Shown here piece by piece: positions 12,316-23,975 of a stretch of 64,000 bases of DNA. Each line of letters starts with the position of its first letter. Position 1 is the first letter of the stretch. This stretch comes from Siphonodentalium dalli (lineage: Eukaryota > Mollusca > Scaphopoda > Gadilida > Siphonodentaliidae), in NCBI GenBank assembly GCA_032622095.1, contig CP136068.1:13497729-13561728 (forward strand), given 5' to 3'. The translations under genes and the position numbers were made by a program. The notes below the pieces were generated by a model. The model was not told where the DNA came from. It saw only the letters and a program-made list of their open reading frames with translations, and did no database searches.

Positions 12316-12703
12316 GTGCAGATTGATCAGATTTTGGCTTCGTTAAATAATCCCCAATTTCTCGCATTGATTGTTTTCAGCAGAGAGTGTAATAAATATC
12401 ATTGTTAGCATTCTTGATAGTCGGCAACAAGAGTTTGGACAATTCAAGGTGCTAATAATGCCTACAGTGCGGATGTGCAATTTCTGATGGCTTGCCGAGG
12501 CACCTGCACTTCTATAAGTTGGACTTGATTGTTATTATCGGGGGTTTGGAGGTAACAAATAGCTGTTTACCAGAGTCTGTTATGTGCGTGCGAGTCTAGA
12601 CCGTTTAACCCATATATTAACTTTTACTTTCACCATATAATTTTAGCTGTGATTCAATCGTATATCTTCATGTATTTTAAATGGTCTAGCTGTTATTATT
12701 GCC
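12316..12703. other. Unassigned sequence
   Basis: Nothing recognised between the tandem array and the first 649-bp MITE. Confidence 0.4.
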
Positions 12704-12706
12704 TTA

Positions 12707-13355
12707 GGTAGCAGTACACGATTTCACGGGTTGTAGGTCGTCTGAAAAATAGAAATATAAGTATCTGGGGGGGCATAACGGCCAGTGTAGCCTGTGTTAA
12801 CTGTGTCATTACTGGTTTGAAGGTTTATTTATTTTACAAAACTGGGAAAGTTCTCAAAAAAGTGAAAAATTTGGATACGCAACAGGGTTTTCGTATTCAG
12901 TGAAGGCCAACTCTGTGTTATTGATTACAGGAAAATAGCCCGATTTCTCTCCCCTGAATTCTGTCATCTGGGTTCGCAAGACTTTTTTTTCAAATTGATA
13001 CGATAACTTTTTTTCTATTTCAAATATTTCTCAGCTCTAGCATAGCTCTATCAGGTGGAAGAATCTTATTTACTGACATTCGCTCTATCATGGTCTGTTT
13101 TTGGGTTGAAAATGGCCAATTTGAGTAAAAAAATGGGTAAAATTGAGCGGTTCGTGTGTGCTAACCAAGGGGCATAACTCAATGACAAACTGTACGAAGA
13201 ACCAAAAGTACATTTATATGATTACACCTAAAATTTCTGTCGAAATTAAAACATGATCGATTGGATATATGCCAACGATAATGGCTTAGCATTGATTTGA
13301 AGTACAGTAACCCCTCCCAGATTGGCAAAATTGCTGGAAATCGTGTATTGCTACC
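12707..13355. mobile_element. MITE copy 1 (649 bp)
   Basis: The ends GGTAGCAGTACACGATTT and AAATCGTGTATTGCTACC form 18-bp inverted repeats with one mismatch. TTA flanks both sides (12704-12706 and 13356-13358), which fits a 3-bp duplication as made by PIF/Harbinger elements. A decayed TTAA (piggyBac-like) site is the alternative. No coding capacity. The copy at 14641 has the same length and reads the same throughout. Confidence 0.8.
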
Positions 13356-13524
13356 TTAAAGAGACATATCAAATTGGATAAATTAGTGAAAATCTACTGA
13401 AACATTTTATCTTTCCTATCTTCGTGTCTGAGTTACTATTGACAGTTTCTATTTATGACTGTTCTCGGAATTAGGTGCATTTGCTTGTAGAGTATTTGTA
13501 TCAGAGGCTGTAAACTTTGATAGT

Positions 13525-14308
13525 ATGGATTCCAGCTTGACAAGTCACTGAATGATCACACCGACAGGGCAAAAAACAAATTCAACGTATGTCTGCTATC
13601 GATAAAAAAAACATTCCGGTTCACATTTGGGGGGGGGGGGGGGGGGGTTGGTTATGTGATTATATATGCATCAGTTACTCTGTACGATTCGTTTCGAGTG
13701 GTGCGGTTTTGTGTAATTACATAAAATTGACATTAATTTAATGAAACGTGTTGCCACGCAAACATTTCAACAATGGATTTCCTTGGATACCTGGTGTGAA
13801 AAGCCATATTAATGTTGGTTATTTAGTCTTGGTCGTGTTTCCGAATGACCGAGTAATGTCAATATGTATATTGGAGAGGGGGTAAAGTCAGCTACTGAGT
13901 TATCACGAACAGCGCGTGAGCACCAGCACAATAAAAATGGTATATAAGATTCCATAAATAATTAAATAGTGTGATTTCAACTTGACAATTAAGTCATTGA
14001 ATGTACACCGACCGGCCAAATAAACATGGTTCACATTTTGGGGGAGGGGTGATTATATATGCATTAGTTATTCCCTACGATTTGTTTGGAATTTTGTTGC
14101 GTTCTTACATGTTTATGACTGACCACATAAAAGTGATTTGCATGTAACGAAATGTGTTGCTAAGGGAACATCCCAACAAATGAAACTCCTCGGATACCAC
14201 CTACGAATAGGCGTATTGATTGATATTGGTCATTCGGTCTTGGTCGTGTTTCAAAATAACCAAATACATTGTCTCTTAACATATTCGGGGGGGGGGGGGG
14301 GGGGGGGT
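13525..14308 (+). repeat. Diverged tandem duplication with G tracts
   Basis: Two related units of about 440 bp lie side by side. The first runs from 'gattccagcttgacaagtcac' (13528), the second from 'gatttcaacttgacaattaag' (13973). Both carry the phrases 'caccgac', 'ggttcacattt', 'gattatatatgcat.agtta', 'aa.gtgttgc' and 'ggtcttggtcgtgttt' in order. G runs of 19 and 21 bases occur at 13629-13647 and 14287-14307. The duplication sits between the two MITE copies. Confidence 0.7.
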
Positions 14309-14640
14309 TGGCTAGTAAATAACCACAGTGCATATGATTTGGTCAGCAGAATACAGATGTAATATGTCTGTTCAGACTGCCTTTTTGACTGGGATGTTTA
14401 GTTTTAAGGTGGTGGGCATGATGTCACATTTATAATTTAACTGTTTTTTTTTCTCGCTATAACCAATAATTTGGGTGAATTTGGTTCATTTTTATTGAAA
14501 CCACACTACTTATATTGACCTTATTTCCCATTCGCACTGAAGAATCACCATATGTGTTATATATCAAAGTTATCGGTGTACGTCAGAGAATTAACTGGAC
14601 ATTTGCGCGTTGAAGGGGGATAACTCTATTTTTCCTTTAA

Positions 14641-15289
14641 GGTAGCAGTACACGATTTCACGGGTTGTAGGTCGTCTGAAAAATAGAAATATAAGTATCT
14701 GGGGGGGCATAACGGCCAGTGTAGCCTGTGTTAACTGTGTCATTACTGGTTTGAAGGTTTATTTATTTTACAAAACTGGGAAAGTTCTCAAAAAAGTGAA
14801 AAATTTGGATACGCAACAGGGTTTTCGTATTCAGTGAAGGCCAACTCTGTGTTATTGATTACAGGAAAATAGCCCGATTTCTCTCCCCTGAATTCTGTCA
14901 TCTGGGTTCGCAAGACTTTTTTTTCAAATTGATACGATAACTTTTTTTCTATTTCAAATATTTCTCAGCTCTAGCATAGCTCTATCAGGTGGAAGAATCT
15001 TATTTACTGACATTCGCTCTATCATGGTCTGTTTTTGGGTTGAAAATGGCCAATTTGAGTAAAAAAATGGGTAAAATTGAGCGGTTCGTGTGTGCTAACC
15101 AAGGGGCATAACTCAATGACAAACTGTACGAAGAACCAAAAGTACATTTATATGATTACACCTAAAATTTCTGTCGAAATTAAAACATGATCGATTGGAT
15201 ATATGCCAACGATAATGGCTTAGCATTGATTTGAAGTACAGTAACCCCTCCCAGATTGGCAAAATTGCTGGAAATCGTGTATTGCTACC
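14641..15289. mobile_element. MITE copy 2 (649 bp)
   Basis: This copy reads the same as copy 1 at 12707-13355 wherever I compared them, in the same orientation. It is flanked by TAA on the left and TTA on the right. Equal length and apparent identity mean it moved recently or was homogenised with copy 1. Confidence 0.8.
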
Positions 15290-15299
15290 TTACTGCGGT

Positions 15300-15470
15300 T
15301 GATTATTAGGTTAAGTTGGTATTATCGAGTTAGGTTGTTTATATATAATTTTATCCATTTGTGCATTATTATTTTAGGATGTGTGCCATGTTTGTATTGT
15401 AAGCGCATTGGAACTAATTTATTGTATAATGCGTTCTAAATGTATCTATAATAATAATAATAACAGTTAC
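15300..15470 (+). mobile_element. 3' tail of a truncated LINE
   Basis: The segment contains 'ttgtaagcgcattgg', then 'tataatgcgttctaaatg', then a (TAA)n tail ending about 15464. A GCGCA/TGCG stem followed by a short tandem-repeat tail is the usual 3' end of CR1/L2-type non-LTR retrotransposons. Only the 3' UTR is present. The stretch 15471-15799 that follows shows nothing I recognise. Confidence 0.5.
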
Positions 15471-15799
15471 TGGCGGACCCATGAAAAAGTATTAAATGGC
15501 TGAACCATGAAAACTGATACCAACGAATTAAAACTGTTGACAATATAATAGTTTATTAGCGAGAAAGTGGTATGAAACAAATTAGAGAAAATCTACTACT
15601 TTATTGTCACTTTTATCAAACAATTATAGTCTATTAGATACCTTAATTGTCGGGTAAGACTTTGTGAAAATCGTCTGTCATTTTGTCCAGCACAAACATT
15701 TGAGTGATTTCCATGCTTGACTCTAAGAATACACCCCGTGCTATGATATGATATGTATTGTGATTTTTAATTCATGATATGATATGAGAATGGCGATTC

Positions 15800-16110
15800 A
15801 CTTTAGACTTTAATAAGAGGCCGATCACGATCGTGATAGTGATTAGCTATTTTCAGCTTGGACGCTTAAATCAATAAGACATAACTCTGTTAAAAAAATC
15901 AGATCAAACCCAAATTCAAAATCTATCTGTATTTTGGACTGAGAAACACATATACAAAATGTGGTTCCGATCGAATAAATAATGTTGAGTTATCGCACCA
16001 TGTGTAAAGTGTCTACTGACAGACAGACAGATGGACAAATGGTTAATCCGGACATTGACACTATGTGTACCATACTATTGGTACACATAATGAAAGTGTC
16101 AATAACACTG
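15800..16110 (+). mobile_element. Pearl-like family G element with terminal hairpin
   Basis: The phrase 'gaggccgatcacgatcg..atagtgattagctatttt' starts the element and recurs at about 24066. A GACAGACAGACAGATGGAC microsatellite lies at 16018-16036. The end is a two-part hairpin. The outer 9-bp arms are perfect (16054-16062 with 16095-16103). The inner arms TGTGTACC (16064-16071) and GGTACACA (16080-16087) are also perfect. Family A sequence begins just downstream. Confidence 0.6.
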
Positions 16111-16139
16111 TAGCTCAACTTTGGGAAGAAGTTAAATTT

Positions 16140-18215
16140 GTGTGATGAGCAATGAATGGAAAGATTTAGAATTGAATTTTGAAATCCAAGATGGCCACTG
16201 GCAGCCATGTTTTTTGCCCGAATGACCCCAAAATGACTCGTTCCCATCTACATTCCAATTTAAACAGCCATGACAAATTTCATGATGATCAGATTAAAGC
16301 TACGACCTATAGCCCGTGCTAAAGGATTCAGTCATACAAAGAGTAAAATCCAAGATGGCTGCCAGCGGCCATGATTTTTGGCCGAATGACCCCAAAATTA
16401 CTCATTCCCATCTACATTCCAATTTCAACGGCCATGACAAATTTCATGATGATCAGACTAAAGGTACGACCTGTAGCCCGTGCTAAAGGATTTAGTCATA
16501 CAAAGAGTAAAATCCAAGATGGCAGCTGGCGGCCATGTTTATTGGCCGAATGATCCCAAAATGACACATTTTATGATGATCCGACTAAAGGTATGACCTG
16601 TAGGCCGTGCCAAGGAATTTAGTCATGCAAAGAGTAAATCTAAGATGGCTTCCGGCGGCCATGTTTTTTGGCCGAATGACCCCAAAATTACTCGTTCCCA
16701 TCTACATGTCAATGTTAACATTCATGACAAATTTCATGATGATCAGACCAAATGTACGACCTGTAGCCCGTGCTAATGGATTCAATTTTGAAATCCAAGA
16801 TGGCCGCTGGTGGCCATGTTGTTTGTCCGAATGACCCCAAAATGACTCATTCCATTACATTCCAATTTCAACAGCCATGACAAATTTCATGATGATCAGA
16901 CTAAAGGTACGACCTGTAGCCAGTGCAAAAGGATTTAGTCATACAAAGAGTAAAATCCAAAATGGATGCTGGCGGCCATGTTTTTTTGCCGAATGACCCC
17001 CAAAATGACTCGTTCCCATCTACATGTCATTGTTAACATCCATGACGCATTTTATGATGATCCGATCAAAGGTACGACCTGTATCTCAAGTATTTCGATG
17101 TGTTAACACCAATGCAGATTTCCCATTTTCCCAGTCTGTTCTCCCAAAAATACGCACATTATCTGCTTAAACAAAACTTAATTTAGGTGTATAATCTGCT
17201 AACAATCGCTTCATTTTGAGTCGATAATGTGCTGAAAATGATAGCACTAAATTTAGTCACACTAAATTTGTATCTCAAGTATTTCGATGTGTTAACACCA
17301 ATGCAGATTTCCTTATTTTGCTATTTGAAAATTGGTGTTCATTGACATAAACACCTCTGCGGGTTGGTTTCCCCTTTAGCAGCACACAAGCTTTATAAAA
17401 TCGTCTCCTCGATCGATATGAAATGAATTTCACAAGAATTGAAAGATCCTTCCATTTTGGGTGTACACTGCTTGCTCGATGTGTTAACACCAAGGCAGAT
17501 TTCCCTATTTTCTCAGTCTGTTCTCCCGAACGCACATTATCTGCTTATACAATACTTATCTTAGGTATATAATCTGCTAACAATCGCATGACCCCAAAAT
17601 GACTCGTTCCCATCTACATTCCAATTTCAACAGCCATGACAAATTTCACGGTGATCAGACTAAAGGTACGACCTGTAGCCCGTGCTAAAGGATTTAGTCA
17701 TACAAAGAGTAAAATCCAAAATGGCTGCTGGCGGCCATGTTTTTTTGCCGAATGACCCCAAAATGACTCGTTCCCATCTACATGTCATTGTTAAACATCC
17801 ATGAAAAAATTTATGATGATCCGACTAAAGGTACGACCTGTAGGCCGTGCCAAAGAATTTAGTCATGCAAAGAGTAAAATCTAAGATGGCTGCCGGTGGC
17901 CATGTTTTTTGGCCGAACAACCCCAAAATTACTCGTTCCCATCTACATGTCAATATTAATATCCATGACAAATTTCATAATGATCAGACGAACAGTACGA
18001 CCTGTAGCCCGTGCTAATGGATTGAATTTTTAAATCCAAGATGGCCACTGGCAGCCATGTTGTTTGTCCGAATGACCCCAAAATGACTCGTTCCCATCTA
18101 CATTCCAAATTAAACAGCCATGACAAATTTCATGATGATCAGACTAAAGGTACAACCTGTAGCCCATGACAAAGCCATGGCAATAGCTCAAACTTTACAA
18201 AGTAAAGTTGAGCTA
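16140..18215 (+). mobile_element. Pearl-like family A array, longest copy
   Basis: Nine or so core units of about 150-165 bp are present, each with 'ggccgaatgaccccaaaatgactcgttcccatctac', 'catgacaaatttcatgatgatc' and 'acgacctgtagcccgtgc'. These are given here as separate words of one unit. A CCAAGATGGCnGCnGGCGGCCATG near-palindrome follows in each. A satellite block is embedded at 17079-17588. The element ends with a hairpin whose arms AGCTCAAACTTTA (18185-18197) and TAAAGTTGAGCT (18203-18214) enclose five bases, followed by AAAA. No protein is encoded. Confidence 0.75.
17079..17588 (+). repeat. Satellite block shared with the Helitron interior
   Basis: The block repeats 'gtatctcaagtatttcgatg', 'tgttaacaccaatgcagatt', 'ccagtctgttctccc' and 'gcacattatctgctta', which also fill the Helitron at 18850-21050. 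It keeps the uninterrupted junction ttgcTAtttgaaaattgg at 17318-17333, the empty site of the transposon at 19160-20577. It lacks Helitron ends, so it was probably captured into the family A array by recombination. Confidence 0.7.
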
Positions 18216-18267
18216 AAAATCAAAATAAACTAATCATTCAATAGGGGTAAAGAGTGTGTCAAAATAA

Positions 18268-21088
18268 TCTAATATATATTTTGGGATTTCTGTCTGTTTT
18301 TTTTTGTGTTAGCTATGGCCGGGAAAACTGCCGGACGGATTTCGACCAAACTTCCTATCTATGGGTAAAATTCCACATGAAGTGTCGTCGCATTGCTTTT
18401 GAGAAGCTCCGGGCACACATTCTCCATTCCCACTGCCGCCGTCTTGGAATTGTGGGGGTTAATCGCGTGATAGTTAAAGAGCGTTCGTATCCGCAGTGTA
18501 TTGATAAAGAGCGTACTGTGTCCAGACATGAGCGTGTTGTGTAAGTGTCCAGACAAAAGCATGTTGTGTGATCCTTATGTCTGTGTTCGTACTTAGGGGT
18601 TCCTAGGAATGGGGGAGATTTTCATCGGGTCAGTTACCTTCACCTTGAAACGGGTACCCACAAATGATCTAATATATAGTTTGGGACTTCTGTCTGTTTG
18701 TTTGTTTCTCTGTTAGCTATGGCCGGGAAAACCCATTTTTACGAAATTTGATACCTAATGATCAATTTGTCCAGGGAGTGTTTTGGATGGGTCAAATCGT
18801 TACCCCGACCTGACCTTGACCTTCAAAAAGGTCAATTCAAGGTCAAATCGGGTAAATCGCTTCATTTTGAGTCGATAATGTGCTGAAATGAGAGCGTTTT
18901 GGTCACACTAAATTTGTATCTCAAGTATTTCGATGTGTTAACACCAATGCAGATTTACCCATTTTCCCAGTCTGTTCTCCCAAAAATACGCACATTATCT
19001 GCTTAAACAAAACTTAATTTAGGTATATAATCTGCTAACAATCGCTTCATTTTGAGTCGATAATGTGCTGAAAATGATAGCACTAAATTTAGTCACACTA
19101 AATTTGTATCTCAAGTATTTCGATGTGTTAACACCAATGCAGATTTCCTTATTTTGCTACTGTTATGCCCTAAGTAAATGACCCATTAACTGCAGTTATA
19201 ATCCAATTACAACTGCGGTTAAACCGTAACCGCACCGCAGTTATTTGCCGTAACTGCGGTGGCATCGCAGTTACATGCGGTTAGGTTACTGCAGTTAATA
19301 ACCCTTAACTGCGGTTACACTGCACGTAAACGTTAACCTTCCAGTATTTGAATATTTAATGGGAAAGAGAGGGGTACTACCCATGCATCTACCAGTGTAT
19401 GTTATCGTTTTGTGTTTTAGCGATCACGGCAAAGTGGTAACTTCATAATCGACCAGGAGTTGATTGTATGTTTTTGTTATCACCATCGGTACTCAACACG
19501 ATATATTTTATGTTTTAATCCCGAATTGTTGAAAACTGTATAATTTTGACGTATATGTTCTAGTATACGTCCGTTGTTCGGCTTGAGAAAAAATACATGC
19601 TTATGTTTGAAGCAAAGTAGAGTGCTGAATTTAATACTAGTAATAGTACATACGCAATTCGCGAATCTAGCTGGCGTGTCACTTTGTAGTTAATTATGAT
19701 TATATAGCAACAAATGCAAAATCGGAAAACTTAAATATCGGTTTCCGATATCCGAATAATGCCCGACGTTTGAAGAGTGCGGTTGTTCCGTTTAAACGCA
19801 TTTTTGTTTCCCTCACTTTACATTTATGATGCATGTGTGGGACTCTAACCCCCAATTTATATTATTATATAATTATCCACTCGAATCCGTTTGAAATTCA
19901 GTGGCCATTTGATCCGTTTGAATGCGTTTTTTCCGTTGTTCCATTTTAAACGCGTTTCCTTACATTGAAAGTGACCGGCACTCGTCAGCTAAATTGTCGA
20001 ATAATTATATTTATATATAATTATATAAATATTTATTTTATCGATGGTTAAAGTCGAAAATGGGACGCAAGAATTCCGATTACCCGTCGGGGTTAGCTCA
20101 ACTGTTATTTTCACCAAAAGGCTACTATAAAGTATACAACATTATTATAAAAAGAAATCCAAAAATAAATAAAAAACACAAAAACGCTCTTATTTTTTCA
20201 CACCATACATCACAATCTTCCGTTTACCCAAAACATAAAATATTGGTATATGAATGTCTGTTCTATTTATCCAAAATAAATAGAAGATCCACAACAAAAA
20301 ATATTGATATTGAAAGGGACACTGCCATGTTATTTGTGCTAACTTGTCTAACGAGCATGGCAACTAAAACATGACACGCCATATACGCCATATGGTATCT
20401 GTTCCATTAAGAGCGACATATACCGGTTTAACCGCGACGTATCCGTTTTAACCGCACAATTTATTCGGTTCTCTTGCGTTTTAAACGCATCTTATAACCG
20501 CGGTTAGGTTAAAACGGAACGCAGTTAAACTGGGGTGCCAATTCAGTTAGATGGGCCATTTACTTAGGGCATAACAGTATTTGAAAATTGGTGTTCATTG
20601 ACATAAACACCTCTGCGGATTGGTTTCCCCTTTAGCAGCACACAAGCTTTATAAAATCGTCTCCTCGATCGATATGAAATGAATTTCACAAGAATTGCAA
20701 GATCCTTCCATTTTGGGTGTACACTGCTTGCTCGATGTGTTAACACCAAGGCAGATTTCCCTATTTTCTCAGTCTGTTCTCCCGAAAATACGCACATTAT
20801 CTGCTTATACAATACTTATCTTAGGTATATAATCTGCTAACAATCGTATCTGAAGTATTTTGATGTGTTAACACCAATGCAGATTTACCCATTTTCCCAG
20901 TCTGTTCTCCCGAAAATACGCACATTATCTGCTTAAACAAAACTTAATTTAGGTGTATAATCTGCTAACAATCGCTTCATTTTGAGTCGATAATGTGCTG
21001 AAAATGAGAGCGTTTTAGTCACATTAAATTTGTATCTCAAGTAAAGCAGAGGGGAAACAGCCCGGACGAAGTCGGGTCACCCAGCTAG
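18268..21088 (+). mobile_element. Non-autonomous Helitron
   Basis: The 5' end is TCTAATATATATTTTGGG after an A (18267). The 3' end is CTAG at 21085-21088 before a T. A short hairpin, CCC(g)GAC-gaa-GTCGGG, lies at 21061-21076, nine bases before the terminal CTAG. TC start, hairpin, CTAG end and insertion between A and T without duplication are the canonical Helitron features. A second 5' end, TCTAATATATAGTTTGGGAC, lies at 18668, so there are two nested start points. The phrase 'ttagctatggccgggaaaa' follows each 5' end. The interior is satellite. No Rep or helicase is encoded. Confidence 0.8.
19160..20577. mobile_element. TA-duplicating DNA transposon (1,418 bp), non-autonomous
   Basis: Perfect 21-bp terminal inverted repeats start CTGTTATGCCCTAAGTAA, and TA is duplicated at 19158-19159 and 20578-20579. 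The empty site is intact at 17322-17323. Both subterminal regions are crowded with AACTGCGGTTA-like words in both orientations (19185-19320 and 20400-20520). The 104-codon frame at 20060-20374 has no motif I know. The ends align with those of the element at 24731-28496, so the two belong to one family. Tc1/mariner and ISL2EU both duplicate TA; the superfamily cannot be decided here. Confidence 0.88.
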
Positions 21089-21394
21089 TCAAATATAAAA
21101 TGAGATATACAGATGAAAGGTATTTCTGTTAAAGTATCAGGAATGCTGAGAAGGGTTAATTTTTAACTACAAAATTTCATGCAAGTGAAGGAGGAGAAAC
21201 CTGGAGATACAATAGGATAATTATTAAATTAAAAATATAATAAAACATAACTCCGCGTAAATGTTGCCGAAATTATTTACGGAAGGTCAAGTAAAGAGAG
21301 TAAGTAATAAGAAGCCGCTTAGAAGTGATTTGGCCAGTTGATTGTGTCTTCATATACCCCACAACACATGCCCGTTTGATCACCGGCGGCTTTT

Positions 21395-22207
21395 TGTCCC
21401 CCAAAAAAATAATTTCGGGGGGACTATTAAAATAGCCGGTGTCCATCCGGAAATGGTTTCCGGATGATAACTTTAGTTTCAGTTATTAGATCAAAAGCAA
21501 ATTTCATAGGTGAGTTTATCAGACCAAAATACAGGTCAAGTTCAAATATGGGTTTGCTCTGCCCATTTTTGCGAGATTTATGGCCCTTTTTTTACTTATA
21601 ATCTTGTAATTTTCTGGTTTCCATATGATAACAGCTAGTGTGATCATATCTGAACCAAATTTGGTATGTGAGTTTATCAGCCCTATGTACAGGTCAAGTT
21701 CGAATATGGGTTTGCTCCGCCCATTTTTGCGAGAGTTGTGGCCCTTTTTCGGTTTCCGGATGATATCTCAAGTTTGGATCCTTTAATTGCAAGATACTGG
21801 TTGAGTTCTAATTTGAGTTTGATCCGATGATTTTTCCTAGAGTTATGGACTTTTTTCGACTAAGAAAATTAAATTTTTCTACTTTTTTCTTTGGTTTCCG
21901 GATGATAACTCAAGTTTGGACTGTTCAATTGAAAATTCCATCGAATTTGAGTTTGATCCGATGATTTTTCTCAGAGTTATGGGCTTTTCGACTTAGAAAA
22001 TTCAATTTTTCTTGTAATTTTCTTCATTTTGTGCCAATTTAAGGTTATATTTTGACTTTAAGAGTTTTCTAAAGATTTGGTTATTTGTATGCATGTGAGT
22101 AATGAGACAACGCACAAGTGAACTATCCATATAGTACACTTCTACAAAGCCTCCACTCCAAATGAAGCCACCGGTTCGGGGGACACTGTGGCCAAGCGAC
22201 CTTTTAT
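21395..22207 (-). mobile_element. Pearl-like family F element inserted in hAT copy 1
   Basis: The uninterrupted hAT reads ggcggctttt|ctagac. Here 813 bp separate the two halves with no target duplication, as expected for rolling-circle insertion. In its own orientation (minus strand) the element starts ATAAAAGG.CGCTTGGCC and carries core units with 'ggtttccggatgata', 'taactc.gagaaaaat' and 'ttgacctgta'. It ends in a hairpin, AGTCCCCCC...GGGGGAC (21396-21425). Another copy in the opposite orientation starts near 60303. Confidence 0.75.
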
Positions 22208-22432
22208 CTAGACATGAAACCAACAACTACACTCTGTGACTGTGTCAGTCTGTGAATCACTTGCTACACATTCAATGCCAATTTCCTTTGGCGACATTAC
22301 ATGACGTTCCGGCTGCACGCGCACCGCGGCATACATCAAAGCAATCAAGTCTAGACTTTTACTACGTCATCAATAGTCTGTTTTATTGAAACTGCTCCCC
22401 CCTTGTCATTATCATTAGTTAGTCTCAAAGCG

Positions 22433-22672
22433 ATGGCAGAAGACCTACAAAAACGGAAATCAAACGTTTGGAGACATTTAGTCCTAATTGAAGTTGACGG
22501 GAAAAAAAAGAAGAAGAAATGGGCGGAATGCAAGGCCTGCCGAACGCGATTCGTTTATTCTGGATCAACATCAAATATGAAGTCGCACATCCAGAAAAAA
22601 ACACATAGGCCTACTGGGAGTGGGAACTCAGAGTATATCTATAGTGATATGTTCGATAACTTTATTTCCTAA
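22433..22672 (+). pseudogene. BED zinc-finger fragment of a hAT transposase
   Basis: From the ATG at 22433, 79 codons encode a BED-type zinc finger. The sequence shows SNVWRHLVLIE, then KWAECKACRTRF (the CxxC pair), then STSNMKSHIQKKTH (the two histidines, spaced H-x5-H). BED fingers form the N-terminal DNA-binding part of hAT transposases. The frame ends after SDMFDNFIS and no catalytic domain follows. It is therefore either a truncated first exon or a free DNA-binding domain. The copy at 57803 is frameshifted and has lost both cysteines. Confidence 0.75.
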
Positions 22673-23179
22673 ACACTGGCTGGGGCTTGAGTAATGAATC
22701 ACGACGATTTAATTTGTTTGAATTTATTTATTAAATAATTGAAGTAACATCGTGGAGCCACTGTGATTAATACATACCTACCTATATCCAAACACTAGTA
22801 AACATCACTAAACAACAGTATACCTACCTTCAGTACCTTGTAGTTCACATGTTTGGGCTAATCATGCCAGGGATATACACGAGGAAGGAACTATATTTCG
22901 TCGCTGAAGGTTTTGCAAGCAAGTGTTGTTTATGCAGTGCAGAACTCCCATAAACATTGATATACATGTACTAGTGCACTACTAATATAAAAATATATTT
23001 TAGTTTGTTTGGGCTGAAAACTGAATTAATTTATACACATTTACTACCTTTTGATCGCCGTAACAGGACCACATTGTACGACCAAGACATCATTTGTGAT
23101 CGCATGTATTTCAACGTTTCCGGGACGTGTAATAAACACTTGTTTTGCCGATATAGTGACCAGTGTATTCAATCTCGTA

Positions 23180-23874
23180 TAGGGGTGCCACGATTAATCG
23201 TATAATCGATGAACCGTTGAAAAAGCCGATAATCGATTACCATTTCCATCATCGATTAATTTCCGTTATTTATTTCGGACGTCGGAAAGTGCCGGGTATT
23301 ATTGAATACCGTGTTTGTTTTACACAGTTTAATCTACAACCGAAGGTTTAATAACCTTTGATCGTGCATCAGAGAGATTCCGACAACATGAGTATACTTA
23401 GATGTTACTAGTACAGGCTATCACTTATCGTGTGGTGACTGCTGAATGATACTCACTATTATCAATTACTTAACTTGTTCTGAGTCCTGAAATTTCCGAG
23501 TGGGGGGCCACCTTTGTAATTGCTATCCACACCCTGGAAGTTTGCTGAAACTTATAGTTTCCATAACATTAGATTCCTTTTTTTAGGAACCGCCGGCGGT
23601 CCATCATGCATTCCTACTATTGTTTGTATGTTTGGCTATTCATAACACTGAAATTAATGGCTACATTTGTTCTAATGAACTCACAATTATTATAACCATG
23701 ACATCGCCGAGAAATGTGCTGGTATTGAATACAATAACCAACACCCACACCCAGCCAATAGGCCATATTACGGAATACTTCCGCTGTTATTGATATTAGG
23801 TACGATTAATCGATTATAAACGATTATTGACGAATGATTATCGATTATAAAAATCAATAATCGTGGCACCTCTA
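23180..23874. mobile_element. hAT MITE (695 bp) inserted in hAT copy 1
   Basis: The ends TAGGGGTGCCACGATTA and TAATCGTGGCACCTCTA (the latter near-perfect) are inverted repeats. The 8-bp duplication ATCTCGTA is perfect at 23172-23179 and 23875-23882. The empty site is present in the second hAT copy ('caatctcgtactta'). Both ends contain multiple ATCGATTA/TAATCGAT words. There is no coding sequence. Confidence 0.9.
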
Positions 23875-23975
23875 ATCTCGTACTTAGGGTAATGATTGTG
23901 GCGGTTAACCGGTTATGATTAGGTTAATGCCCATGGTTAACCAGTTAGGAAAAAACCCCAACCGTCCCAGCACTA

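Larger units (their letters stand above)
21251..23975 (+). mobile_element. hAT element, copy 1 (5' truncated, twice interrupted)
   Basis: The segment matches the complete copy at 57308-58617 from the phrase 'taaatgttgccgaaat' to the right end CCAACCGTCCCAGCACTA. The left terminus (about 110 bp) is missing. AACCGGTTA-type words precede the right end. It carries a zinc-finger exon at 22433-22672. Two insertions break it: 21395-22207 and 23180-23874. Both sites can be checked against the uninterrupted copy. Confidence 0.8.
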
